NCBI RefSeq assembly: GCF_003710825.1
Contig: NZ_RHHQ01000022.1
Span: 95,740 to 159,739, forward strand
DNA length: 64,000 nucleotides
Reading direction: 5' to 3'
Source of the DNA: Brevibacillus fluminis
GTDB lineage: Bacteria > Bacillota > Bacilli > Brevibacillales > Brevibacillaceae
The translations under genes and the position numbers were made by a program. The stretch's first letter is position 1; every line of letters begins with the position of its first letter. Shown in pieces: positions 24,365 to 33,161 of this stretch. The notes under the pieces were generated by a model. It saw nothing but the letters and a program-made list of their open reading frames with translations. It made no database searches and was not told the origin of the DNA.

Positions 24365-25636
24365 ATGCTGATGTTGAAGGAACAGGCACTCTACGTGCTG
24401 GCACAGCTGGAGGAGAACGGCTATGAAGCCTTTTTTGTCGGCGGCTGTGTCAGAGATTGGCTGCTCAAGCGTCCCGTTCATGATATTGATATATGCACGA
24501 ACGCCCAGCCTTGCGACATTATGCGGATTTTCCCCGATCATATTCCGACGGGATTGCAGCATGGAACGGTTTCGGTGAAGCATGACGGAGCCATCTTTGA
24601 AGTGACGACCTATCGCGCAGAAGCGGCGTATAGCGATCATCGGCGCCCGGATGAAGTGCGGTTTGTGAGCGACCTTAGGGAAGATTTGGCGCGGAGGGAT
24701 TTCACGATCAACGCGATGGCGATGGATCGGCACGGAAGGCTGAGCGACCCGTTTAGCGGGCAAACAGATCTTTTGAGCGGATTGGTCCGAACGGTTGGCA
24801 GCGCGCAGGAGCGGTTCACAGAGGACGCGCTGCGGCTGCTGCGAGCAGCCCGGTTTGCGGCACAGCTTCAGTTTGACCTGGATAGCAAAACCGAGCAGGC
24901 TCTGGCAGACTGTGCGGACCTGTTGCGTCATATTGCGCCTGAGCGCGTGCGTGTGGAGCTGTGCAAGCTGATTGGCAGCGACTATCCATGGCACGGCGTT
25001 GCGATCATTAATCGTGCTGAGCTGCTGCGCGTTTATCCTGAGCTCGATCAGTTGTTCAAGCTGGCTGCACCTTATATGCATAGGGTACGCAAGTTGACTT
25101 CTCTTGCGGAAAAGTGGGCGTTGTTATTGTATGCATCCGGGGCGACGAATGAAGCCGCTTTGTCTTTAGTAGCATTGCTGCGCATGTCGAACCGAGAGCG
25201 TGACAAAATCGCGCTTCTTTTACATATCGTCACGGAAATGCGTCCGAGTTGGGATGAATCTGAGTCAATCGGTTGGGAGCATGCGCTGCTGCGATACGGG
25301 CCTGAGACGTGTGTGGAAGCAAACCATCTTTTGCAAGCGATTTGGTGGGAACAAGATGAAGCGACCGATTCGCATTCGCAAAGCGTGATCGATACATATG
25401 AACGGTTGCCAGTGAAATCGTTGAAAGAACTGGCTGTCACAGGCAAGGACTTGCTGACGGCGACGGACAAGACGGCAGGGCCGTGGATTGCGCATACCTT
25501 GCAGCACTTGCTCGAGCAGGTGGCACTTTACCACAAGCCCAATACGCCGGAATGGCTGCTTGCGGAAGGACGGAAAGAGGTAGAACGCTATGAACATCAA
25601 ACAGGCAATACTGAACGCGTTTCGGGAACATCCTGA
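24365..25636 (+). CDS. cca: CCA tRNA nucleotidyltransferase
   Basis: The enzyme adds or repairs the 3' CCA end of tRNAs. The product has about 423 residues. GGCVRDWLL and HDIDICT form the class II nucleotidyltransferase head with its catalytic acids, and RRDFTINAMA and RFTEDALRLLRAARFAAQL are the following conserved neck segments. GAGAGGAG precedes both ATG 24365 and ATG 24371, and either may be used; an ATG at 24350 overlaps that site. The end overlaps birA by 47 bases. The order bshA-cca-birA matches Bacillus subtilis. Confidence 0.95.
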   Translation: MLMLKEQALYVLAQLEENGYEAFFVGGCVRDWLLKRPVHDIDICTNAQPCDIMRIFPDHIPTGLQHGTVSVKHDGAIFEVTTYRAEAAYSDHRRPDEVRFVSDLREDLARRDFTINAMAMDRHGRLSDPFSGQTDLLSGLVRTVGSAQERFTEDALRLLRAARFAAQLQFDLDSKTEQALADCADLLRHIAPERVRVELCKLIGSDYPWHGVAIINRAELLRVYPELDQLFKLAAPYMHRVRKLTSLAEKWALLLYASGATNEAALSLVALLRMSNRERDKIALLLHIVTEMRPSWDESESIGWEHALLRYGPETCVEANHLLQAIWWEQDEATDSHSQSVIDTYERLPVKSLKELAVTGKDLLTATDKTAGPWIAHTLQHLLEQVALYHKPNTPEWLLAEGRKEVERYEHQTGNTERVSGTS

Positions 25637-26570
25637 CCAATTTATTTCAGGCGAAGAACTAAGTCGCAATTGCGGATGCAGCCGAACCGCGGTCTGGAAG
25701 CATATCGAAGAGCTGCGCGAAGAAGGCTACCAGTTCGAGGCGGTGCGCAAGTCGGGGTATCGACTGCTCAACGTCCCTGATAGTATTTCCGCTGAACAGA
25801 TTTTATCGGGCTTAACTACAAAAAAAATCGGACGGCACATTTACGCGTACGATACGGTCGAAACGACCCAGCGACTTGCACATGAAGCGGCTGCACAAGG
25901 GGCCGAGGAAGGCACGATTATTATCGCTGATCAGCAAAACGGCGGTAAGGGACGAATGGGGCGCCCTTGGCACTCGCCAAAAGGGGCAGGCATCTTTATG
26001 AGTCTGATTATCCGCCCGGATATGCCGCTCGCCAATGCTCCTCAGTTGACATTGTTGACCGCAGTCGCAATGAGCAAGGCGATTGAAATGGTGGTTCCCT
26101 CTGTGAAGGTGCAAATCAAATGGCCGAATGACCTTTTCGTACACGGTAAAAAGATTTGCGGCATTTTGACAGAATTGAACGCAGAAGAAAATCGAGTCAA
26201 TTACTTGGTGATTGGGACGGGAGTCAACGTAAATCATCTGCTATCCGATTTTCCCGAATCACTGCACAGCATTGCGACATCACTGCGAATCGAAAGCGGC
26301 TCGTCCATTCAGCGTGCGGAATTAGTACAGGCATACTGCCGCTCCTTTGAACGGGAATTGGCGTTTTACCTGGAGAACGGATTTGCGCGCATTCGCGAGG
26401 AATGGGAAGCCAATTCGTACACGCTCGGTCGGGTCGTAAAAGTGTACAATCAGCAAAACGAGATTGAAGGCCGTGCGGTCGGACTTGGTCTGGATGGGGC
26501 ACTGCTTGTAGAAGACGCCGAAGGCTATCAGCATCAGGTCTATTCTGCAGACCTCGATTACCGCGCCTGA
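25590..26570 (+). CDS. birA: Biotin-[acetyl-CoA-carboxylase] ligase and biotin repressor
   Basis: BirA attaches biotin to the carboxyl carrier protein and, in its two-domain form, represses biotin genes. The first 60 residues are a winged helix (SGEELSRNCGCSRTAVWKHIEEL), so this is a regulatory group II enzyme. The catalytic part has GGKGRMGRPW (about 115-124, biotinyl-AMP loop), KWPNDLF and KICGIL. Length is 326 residues. GAAAGAGGT precedes ATG 25590, located inside the end of cca. Confidence 0.95.
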   Translation: MNIKQAILNAFREHPDQFISGEELSRNCGCSRTAVWKHIEELREEGYQFEAVRKSGYRLLNVPDSISAEQILSGLTTKKIGRHIYAYDTVETTQRLAHEAAAQGAEEGTIIIADQQNGGKGRMGRPWHSPKGAGIFMSLIIRPDMPLANAPQLTLLTAVAMSKAIEMVVPSVKVQIKWPNDLFVHGKKICGILTELNAEENRVNYLVIGTGVNVNHLLSDFPESLHSIATSLRIESGSSIQRAELVQAYCRSFERELAFYLENGFARIREEWEANSYTLGRVVKVYNQQNEIEGRAVGLGLDGALLVEDAEGYQHQVYSADLDYRA

Positions 26571-26614
26571 CAGCACTTATGCTCATGGATGGATGAGAAC
26601 AGTGGAAAATCTGG

Positions 26615-26642
26615 TGCACAAATACGGACCATCTGTTATACT
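26615..26642 (+). promoter_or_regulatory. Candidate promoter upstream of the pan leader
   Basis: TGCACA (26615-26620) and TATACT (26637-26642) are 16 bases apart, with transcription expected near 26649. That is exactly at the foot of the following hairpin. The -35 box is only a partial match, so confidence is moderate. Confidence 0.4.
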
Positions 26643-26647
26643 CAAAC

Positions 26648-26710
26648 CCAAGCGAGGCTGTATCACTGAGGTGAACGGCACTCCGCTTCGGTTTTCTTTT
26701 TATTTATTTC
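26648..26710 (+). terminator. Long hairpin with T-rich tail after birA
   Basis: AAGCG (26650-26654) pairs with CGCTT (26684-26688), then AG/CT, GCTGT/ACGGC and TCAC/GTGA continue the stem inward with single-base bulges to a TGAG loop at 26667-26670. GGTTTTCTTTTTATTT follows. It ends the cca-birA transcript or cuts short an RNA begun at the promoter just upstream. Confidence 0.75.
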
Positions 26711-26797
26711 ACATACTAGTAAAGTTCTGCTCAGAGCCTATCAGGACCGAGACAGAGAGACTCCCGATTTGAATGTTAGTTACACTGGGTGTAGTCT

Positions 26798-26837
26798 GCC
26801 TTCTCATGCCTATTAGGGTGGGAAGGCTTTTTGTTTT
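26798..26837 (+). terminator. Intrinsic terminator in the panB leader
   Basis: GCCTTC (26798-26803) pairs with GAAGGC (26822-26827). The stem continues inward through TCAT and GTGG with wobble pairs and CC/GG, and is followed by TTTTTGTTTT. Its position shortly upstream of the panB ribosome site suggests an attenuator. Confidence 0.75.
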
Positions 26838-26884
26838 GGCGCGTACGAGCGGTTTTGGGCAAGACGGGAAAGAGGTGCTTTCGT

Positions 26885-27745
26885 TTGCAAACCCAAACAC
26901 AACCTATCACCACAACAGAGCTGAAAAAACGTAAACAGCAGAAGCAGCCGGTCGCTGTCTTGACCGCGTATGATTATCCGACAGCGAAGATTGTGGATGC
27001 GGCAGGTGTCGATGTGATTTTGGTAGGGGATTCTCTCGGCATGGTGGTGCTGGGGTACGAATCAACCGTTCCAGTCACAATGGAGGACATGCTCCATCAT
27101 GCCAAGGCGGTCACCCGTGCTGCCAAACGGGCATTGGTTGTAGTGGACATGCCGTTCTTGAGCTACCACGGCAGTCTTGATGACGCGGTGAAAAATGCAG
27201 GACGACTCATGCAGGAAGGGCTGGCAAAAGCGGTGAAACTGGAGGGGGGAGCGGAGCTTGCTCCGCTTGTCCAACGATTGACACAGGCAGGCATCCCTGT
27301 GATGGGCCATATCGGCCTCACACCACAGTCGGTCCATCAATTGGGTGGATATAAGGTACAGGGTAAGGATCGGGAGCAAGCACAAAAATTGCTGACCGAT
27401 GCACAAGCGTTGGCAGATGCCGGGGCGTTTGCAATTGTACTGGAGTGCGTGCCGCAGGAGGTTGCCCAAATGGTGACCGATCGCATCGAAATACCGACGA
27501 TCGGTATCGGGGCAGGTGCTGGCTGTGACGGTCAGGTGCTGGTATTACATGATATTCTGCAATTCGCATCTTCTCTTTCGCCCAAATTTGTCAAGCAATA
27601 TGCCAGCATCGGCAGCATGATCGAACAAGCGGTTGCCCAGTACGTAAACGAAGTGAGGACAAGGGCGTTTCCTGCTGATGAACATGTATTTCACGCGAGC
27701 GAAGAGACCATCGCACAACTTTACGGAGAGGTGACCAAGCCATGA
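26885..27745 (+). CDS. panB: 3-methyl-2-oxobutanoate hydroxymethyltransferase
   Basis: PanB adds a hydroxymethyl group from methylene-tetrahydrofolate to ketoisovalerate, the first step to pantothenate. The start chosen is TTG 26885, seven bases after AGAGGTG, giving 286 residues; an upstream ATG at 26831 would add a tail overlapping the terminator side. VDVILVGDSLGMVVLGY (metal and substrate), VVDMPFLSYHG and GIGAGAGCDGQVLVLHD are conserved. It overlaps panC by four bases (ATGA). Confidence 0.95.
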   Translation: MQTQTQPITTTELKKRKQQKQPVAVLTAYDYPTAKIVDAAGVDVILVGDSLGMVVLGYESTVPVTMEDMLHHAKAVTRAAKRALVVVDMPFLSYHGSLDDAVKNAGRLMQEGLAKAVKLEGGAELAPLVQRLTQAGIPVMGHIGLTPQSVHQLGGYKVQGKDREQAQKLLTDAQALADAGAFAIVLECVPQEVAQMVTDRIEIPTIGIGAGAGCDGQVLVLHDILQFASSLSPKFVKQYASIGSMIEQAVAQYVNEVRTRAFPADEHVFHASEETIAQLYGEVTKP

Positions 27746-28608
27746 ATCAAACAATTGTCCAATGTGATGCGATCCAATCGCTGCGCGATTATTTGCAGCC
27801 TTTGCGCCGTGAGGGAAAGCGCATCGGGTTTGTACCGACGATGGGCTATTTGCATGCGGGACATGCCAGCTTGGTCAGTCGGGCCAAACAGGAGTGCGAT
27901 GTCGTGGTCCTGAGCATTTTCGTCAATCCGCTGCAATTCGGCCCCAATGAAGATTTCAGCCGCTATCCGCGGGATTTGCAGCGTGACAAAGAGATCGCGG
28001 CACAAGCGGGCGTTTCCGTTTTGTTTACGCCATCGGTGGAGGAAATGTATCCTCAGAAAATATTGACCACCGTCTCGGTCGCACAGGTTACGGAGCCATT
28101 GTGCGGCAGGTCCCGCCCTGGACATTTTGATGGCGTGGCGACCGTTGTCAGCAAGCTCTTCCATATCGTTGGCCCGGATGCTGCCTATTTCGGCGAGAAG
28201 GACGCGCAGCAGCTGGCGGTCATCGAGCAGATGGTGACGGACTTGTCCATGCCTGTTACGATTGTGCCGTGTCCGATCGTCCGGGAGCAGGACGGACTGG
28301 CCATGAGCTCGCGCAATGTGTACTTGTCGGCGGAAGAACGGGACCAAGCGCTTGTTTTGTCGCAAAGCCTGCAAAAGGCTCGGGAAGCGATCGAAATCGG
28401 CGAAACGAGCGCAGCGACGATACGGGATGGGATTGTCCGCATGATTGAAGCAAAGCCGCTAGCTGTTATCGATTACGTGGAAGTGATGGAATACCCGGCG
28501 TTGAAAACGGTCGAAACGCTCGAATCCGGCCAGCGGATTTGCGTCGCACTTGCGGTTGCATTCGGAAAAACGCGCCTTCTGGACAATCTGATTATGCGGA
28601 TTTCCTAG
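27742..28608 (+). CDS. panC: Pantothenate synthetase (pantoate-beta-alanine ligase)
   Basis: PanC activates pantoate with ATP and joins it to beta-alanine. The 288-residue protein has VPTMGYLHAGHASLV (HxGH motif, near residues 32-46), the FGEKDAQQL segment and MSSRNVYL in place of KMSKS. It is coupled to panB. In Bacillus subtilis panD (aspartate decarboxylase, source of beta-alanine) follows; here there is no panD, and a TPR gene occupies the place. PanD is probably elsewhere, or beta-alanine comes from another route. Confidence 0.96.
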   Translation: MNQTIVQCDAIQSLRDYLQPLRREGKRIGFVPTMGYLHAGHASLVSRAKQECDVVVLSIFVNPLQFGPNEDFSRYPRDLQRDKEIAAQAGVSVLFTPSVEEMYPQKILTTVSVAQVTEPLCGRSRPGHFDGVATVVSKLFHIVGPDAAYFGEKDAQQLAVIEQMVTDLSMPVTIVPCPIVREQDGLAMSSRNVYLSAEERDQALVLSQSLQKAREAIEIGETSAATIRDGIVRMIEAKPLAVIDYVEVMEYPALKTVETLESGQRICVALAVAFGKTRLLDNLIMRIS

Positions 28609-28703
28609 CGGGAAACGGGCCCGGAATACGTGAAATGAATAGAGCCACCCTGCTTGAGAGAGAATGAATGGTATCATGTAGCTCTTGAGGGGGTGGTTTC
28701 CCT

Positions 28704-30221
28704 ATGTATATAGATGAGTGGTTTCAATCCTTGACACAGCGAATCAGGGCGATCGAGAACGAGTGGCAGACAGCAACGGAAACCCGCAAGCAGGAGCTGC
28801 TGTCCAAGCTGTGGGAGCTGCGCAACGCAAGCGATTCGGTCGTCGACCTGTGGCTGCAGTATGAGGAAAAATTGTCACATGTGATGAAGCATATCACCGG
28901 GGAGCTTGCGGCTGAGCAGCTGCAGGCTTCGTTGGGGGGACAGTCCACGTCCGCTTATACAGGAACCTTGAAGGCTGGGGGCAAAGAAGCTTCTGGCGCG
29001 TCAGGGCTTGCCTTGAACCAAAAAAGCGCCAAGTCCGACCCAGCCAGCAATGCCAAAGACGGTTCCGATGATGAAGATGCGATGATTCGTTATCGCAAAG
29101 GAGAAGGGTTTTTCCACCTGCGCCTGTATGAGAATGCGCGCGGATATTTTCGCGAACTGGTAGCAGAGGCGCCAGATTGGGAGACGGGTCGATTATACTA
29201 CGCGTATAGCCTGTTGTTTTGCGAAGATCGCGAGGAGGCAATGCGTGAGTTCAGGCTGATTGGCAAGACGGCCGCATCAAAGAACGTGGCGGCGATCAGC
29301 TACAATGCAATAGGCTGCATGTTGGCTGAAGAGGAAAAGTGGCTGGAAGCGCGCCAGGCGTTTTGTGAAACATTGGCTCATCAGCCAGCAAATACGCAGG
29401 CGATGTACAACATGGCGCTTACGCATTTGCGCGACGATGAGCCGGAGGAAGCGATTGAAATCCTTGATCTGTATTTGAGCAGTATGCCGGACGACTGGGA
29501 GGCACATGTCGCATGGTTGCACGCTGCCAAGAGTATCGCAGCCAAGGAAACCGCGTGGATCAAAGAGACGCCGCCGGGCTTGCAGCTGCCGATCCGTCAG
29601 CTTGATGCTTCCGTTTTGTATGAGATCGCACTGTTTTTTGAGTCGAATGGGCAAAATCAGCGTGCGTATCATTGCTATCGTCATTTGACGGAGCGTTTTC
29701 CCGCCGATGATGTCGCCTGGCATGGGATGGCGTGGAACGTTTGGTTGTTGCATGGGGCTGAACGCGCCTTGCCGCTATTGAAAAAGGTGATTTCGCTTGC
29801 CCCACATAAGCTCGACTATTTGTTTAGCTATGGGTGGCTCTTGCTGTTTAATGGCGAAGAGAGTCGGGCCGCAAGTGCGTTTCGGTTCATGCTGACAAAA
29901 GATGTGTCGAATCATCTGGCAAAAGCGGGCTTAATCGTTGCGAGCGAACGGCTCGGGGATTATCCGCTCGCTGAAATGCTCGCTGACTCATTGCGCAGCC
30001 ACAATGAAGCGTATTTGCGCGCTCTCGGCAATTACCACTTGGGGCGGCTCGCGGCCATTCAAGAGCAATGGAACAATGCGGAAGCGTATTTCGACCAGGC
30101 TCTGGAAATACCGGAAGCCAGTCTGTTCCTTACAATCGTCCGGAATATGCAGGAAGCAGGCGACATGGCAAATAGCAAGCAGGAGTATCAAGCTCCGATG
30201 CCGAATGTGACGATACACTGA
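28704..30221 (+). CDS. Large tetratricopeptide-repeat protein
   Basis: The 505-residue protein starts at ATG 28704 behind GAGGGGGTGG. The N-terminal 60 residues form a helical segment; residues 85-120 are low-complexity (Ser, Ala, Gly, Lys, Asp); and from about 125 to the end there are many helical TPR units (for example NTQAMYNMALTHLRDDEPEE). No membrane segment is visible. CCACCC upstream (about 28643-28648) could pair with GGGTGG of the ribosome site. It lies where panD is expected, between panC and dinG. The function is unknown; a scaffold role is likely for the fold. Confidence 0.85.
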   Translation: MYIDEWFQSLTQRIRAIENEWQTATETRKQELLSKLWELRNASDSVVDLWLQYEEKLSHVMKHITGELAAEQLQASLGGQSTSAYTGTLKAGGKEASGASGLALNQKSAKSDPASNAKDGSDDEDAMIRYRKGEGFFHLRLYENARGYFRELVAEAPDWETGRLYYAYSLLFCEDREEAMREFRLIGKTAASKNVAAISYNAIGCMLAEEEKWLEARQAFCETLAHQPANTQAMYNMALTHLRDDEPEEAIEILDLYLSSMPDDWEAHVAWLHAAKSIAAKETAWIKETPPGLQLPIRQLDASVLYEIALFFESNGQNQRAYHCYRHLTERFPADDVAWHGMAWNVWLLHGAERALPLLKKVISLAPHKLDYLFSYGWLLLFNGEESRAASAFRFMLTKDVSNHLAKAGLIVASERLGDYPLAEMLADSLRSHNEAYLRALGNYHLGRLAAIQEQWNNAEAYFDQALEIPEASLFLTIVRNMQEAGDMANSKQEYQAPMPNVTIH

Positions 30222-30245
30222 ATTGGTTTTGTAGAAGGTGATGAA

Positions 30246-33080
30246 TTGGAGCAGTTTTGTATTGTTGATTTTGAGACAACCGGCGGAAGCCCGCGCCAGG
30301 GCGACGCTATTATTCAAATTGGAGCCGTGACGATCGATCACGGACAAATTACGAACCGATATGCAACGTTCGTCAAACCGGAGCAGCCGATTCCTGCGTT
30401 CATCACATCGCTGACCGGCATCACGGATGAAATGGTCGCCGATGCACCGACGCTGGATGAAGCGCTGCCCGGTTTGTTGCGGTTATTGAAGGGGCGCGTG
30501 TTTGTCGCACATAATGCCTCATTTGATTTACAATTTCTGCAAGAAGCCCTGCTGAGTCAGGGCTATTATACGTTTGACGGAAACGTGATCGATACGGTGG
30601 AGCTGGCACGGATGCTGCTTCCGATTCAGGGAAGCTACCGTTTGACAGAGCTCGCGGACGATCTGGAAATTTCACACGATAACCCGCACCAGGCAGATAG
30701 CGATGCACAGGCGACGGCACAGCTGTTTTTGCATCTGCTGCAAATACTTGACGATCTGCCGCTGGTGGTCATCCAGCGCCTGCAAATGCTCGTACACACG
30801 TTCCGCAGCGATATAACGGCACTTTTGCGATATGTGGAGATGGAAAAGCTAGCAGATCTGTCCGATGAGCAAGCTCCCGATCCGAAATGGGACATTTACC
30901 GACAATTCGCATTGAAGAAGCGTTTCCCACTTACTTCCAGTCCTGCTTCCGGAGCAGTTGGGATGACTCACAACTTGGAGGAAGTGCTGGCAGGTTCGCT
31001 GGGGGATTATCAGCAGCGTGATGCGCAGCAGGAGATGATTCAGTCGATTCAGTCTGCCATGGAAGATGGTGTCCACCTGTTGGTGGAAGCTGGAACCGGA
31101 ACAGGGAAATCGCTGGCGTATTTGCTGCCAAGCATTGTCTGGGCCAAGCAAAACCAGGAAAAAGTATTGGTTAGCACCCATACGATCACACTGCAGGAGC
31201 AACTATTTCAAAAGGAAATACCCGCCTTGCAAAAGGCGCTTCCGTTTTCGTTTACCGCTGCCCAGATGAAGGGCCGTGGGAACTATTTGTGCCTGCGCAA
31301 ATTCGAGCAAAATATTAATGAAGGCGCACAGGAATACTCGCATGAAATCCAGCTGGCCAAGGCGCAAATGGTGACGTGGCTGACGCAAACGGAATCCGGC
31401 GATGTGGAGGAGCTGCATCTGCCTCCTTCAGGGCAGCTATTTTGGCAGCAGGTAAAAAGCGATACCAACTCCTGCTTGAACCGTAAATGCCCATGGTTTT
31501 CCCGCTGCTATTACTTTCAAGCCAAAGAGCGCGCCCGTGAGGCGGAAATCGTGATCGTCAATCATGCGCTGCTCGTAAGCGATCTTGAAACCGAAAGCGG
31601 GATTTTACCGTCGTATCAAGTGGGGATCATTGACGAGGCCCATCAGCTTGAAGATGCCGCGACCCAACACATGGGGTTTCATTATTCGACCGTGCAGATG
31701 CTATTTTTGCTCGATCGGCTGGGAGCCGAAGCACCAGAACGGCTGTTGTCACAGCTCTTGACCGAGTTTGCCCAGTGGAAAGAGGAGGAGCGCTCGCTCA
31801 CGGTAGAGCTCGGACGGCGATTTGACCGACTGCAGGTTGACCTGCGCGAAGCGGTTACAGAATGGTCGCAGCATGCGTATAACTACGCGGCAAAGCAGGC
31901 GAAAGAGATGAACGAGATTGGGCGCATCAGCGTCCGCTACAAAAAAGGCAAGTTTCAAGGCAAGCAAGCCAAAATTTTGCCTGCAGCTGAAAAAGTCATT
32001 GCGCTAACCCTCGATTACGCGAAGCTGATTGAGGAAACCGCAGTGCAAATGATACAGGGCGAGGAGCAAGTTCCGTTTGCGGTTAAAAGCTTGCTGACAG
32101 ACGCGCGAGGGCTGTCGGATGATCTGAAAAAGGCGGCGGAGCTGATTCACGCGCTGTTTCTTGCCGACGACAAAGACTTTGTTTACTGGATGGAGCTGGA
32201 ATCACGCACTTCGCGCAAATATGTGTATTTCACAGCGGCACCGCTCGACGTGTCCGTTCCGCTTAGCGAAAAGCTTTTCGCCGGGAAACGTAGTATGACG
32301 CTCACATCGGCAACACTGACCGTAAAAAACAGCTTTGATTACATGAAGGAACGGTACGGCCTGCAACAGCTGCCAAAGGAACGAGTGCGTACGCTTTCGC
32401 TACCGTCCCCGTTCGACTATGAACATCAGGGGCTTGTGCTGATCCCGTCCGACTTCCCCCCATTCAATAAGGAAACGGAATCGCTTTATCTGGATGCGGT
32501 CATCCAGGGAAGTGTAGACGTAATTCGTGCCTCGCAAGGCCGGACGATGATCTTGTTCACATCGTATACGATGCTGCGCCAAGTGTACGACGGACTCAAG
32601 CAATTGCTCGACGAAAACCAATTTACATTGCTTGGGCATGGCATCGACAGCTCAAATCGCAGCAAGCTGATTAAAAAGTTCAAGCAGAGCGAACGAGCTG
32701 TGCTTTTGGGTACAAGCAGCTTTTGGGAAGGAGTCGATATTGCGGGAGATGCGTTGAGCAGCCTGATCATTGTCCGCCTCCCGTTCGTACCGCCAAATCA
32801 CCCGATTCTCGAGGCGCGTTCCGAAATGCTCAAAGATGCCGGAAAAAATGCGTTCATGTCGCTCCATTTGCCACATGCAGTCATTCGATTCAAGCAGGGC
32901 GTAGGCAGGCTGATCCGCCATCATCGCGACCGCGGTGTCATCGTGCTGTTTGATCCGCGCGTGATCGAGGCGAGATACGGGCGTGCGTTCCTGCAGTCCC
33001 TCCCGCCTTTTCAGAAGGAATCGGGTCCATGGATTCAATTGCGAGAGCGGATCGAGCCGTTTCTCGCGGGCGAAAGTTAG
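30246..33080 (+). CDS. dinG: ATP-dependent helicase/exonuclease DinG
   Basis: The 944-residue protein begins with a DEDD 3'-5' exonuclease domain (IVDFETTGGSPRQGD at about 5-19; VAHNASFDLQFL near 87), as in Bacillales DinG, followed by an XPD-type superfamily 2 helicase. The helicase has Walker A GTGTGKS near 285, DEAHQL near 463 and late motifs SFWEGVDI and QGVGRLIRH. Four cysteines, NYLC plus C-x4-C-x5-C (CLNRKCPWFSRC), match the spacing of the iron-sulfur cluster in Escherichia coli DinG. The start is TTG 30246 behind GAAGGTGA. It acts in repair or in resolving R-loops and similar structures. Confidence 0.94.
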   Translation: MEQFCIVDFETTGGSPRQGDAIIQIGAVTIDHGQITNRYATFVKPEQPIPAFITSLTGITDEMVADAPTLDEALPGLLRLLKGRVFVAHNASFDLQFLQEALLSQGYYTFDGNVIDTVELARMLLPIQGSYRLTELADDLEISHDNPHQADSDAQATAQLFLHLLQILDDLPLVVIQRLQMLVHTFRSDITALLRYVEMEKLADLSDEQAPDPKWDIYRQFALKKRFPLTSSPASGAVGMTHNLEEVLAGSLGDYQQRDAQQEMIQSIQSAMEDGVHLLVEAGTGTGKSLAYLLPSIVWAKQNQEKVLVSTHTITLQEQLFQKEIPALQKALPFSFTAAQMKGRGNYLCLRKFEQNINEGAQEYSHEIQLAKAQMVTWLTQTESGDVEELHLPPSGQLFWQQVKSDTNSCLNRKCPWFSRCYYFQAKERAREAEIVIVNHALLVSDLETESGILPSYQVGIIDEAHQLEDAATQHMGFHYSTVQMLFLLDRLGAEAPERLLSQLLTEFAQWKEEERSLTVELGRRFDRLQVDLREAVTEWSQHAYNYAAKQAKEMNEIGRISVRYKKGKFQGKQAKILPAAEKVIALTLDYAKLIEETAVQMIQGEEQVPFAVKSLLTDARGLSDDLKKAAELIHALFLADDKDFVYWMELESRTSRKYVYFTAAPLDVSVPLSEKLFAGKRSMTLTSATLTVKNSFDYMKERYGLQQLPKERVRTLSLPSPFDYEHQGLVLIPSDFPPFNKETESLYLDAVIQGSVDVIRASQGRTMILFTSYTMLRQVYDGLKQLLDENQFTLLGHGIDSSNRSKLIKKFKQSERAVLLGTSSFWEGVDIAGDALSSLIIVRLPFVPPNHPILEARSEMLKDAGKNAFMSLHLPHAVIRFKQGVGRLIRHHRDRGVIVLFDPRVIEARYGRAFLQSLPPFQKESGPWIQLRERIEPFLAGES

Positions 33081-33161
33081 AGTGACAAGTTTGGACATTC
33101 ATTCCATCCCGGACACATAAGATGAAGTAATAGTCTGGCATGGAAATAGGTGATACAATAT

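Larger units (their letters stand above)
26571..26884 (+). promoter_or_regulatory. pan leader region (non-coding gap of 314 bases)
   Basis: The gap between birA and panB holds a possible promoter, two intrinsic terminators (26648-26710 and 26798-26837) and no ORF with a ribosome site. The second terminator lies only 48 bases before panB, so panBC is likely to be controlled by attenuation or read-through. I do not recognise a known riboswitch in the sequence between the hairpins, which includes about 90 bases of unpaired-looking sequence (26711-26797). Confidence 0.5.

Noticed and set aside
23966..25081. A 371-codon minus-strand frame across bshA and cca.
   Set aside because: It lies antisense to two well-supported genes, has atypical composition and crosses their gap without a ribosome site.
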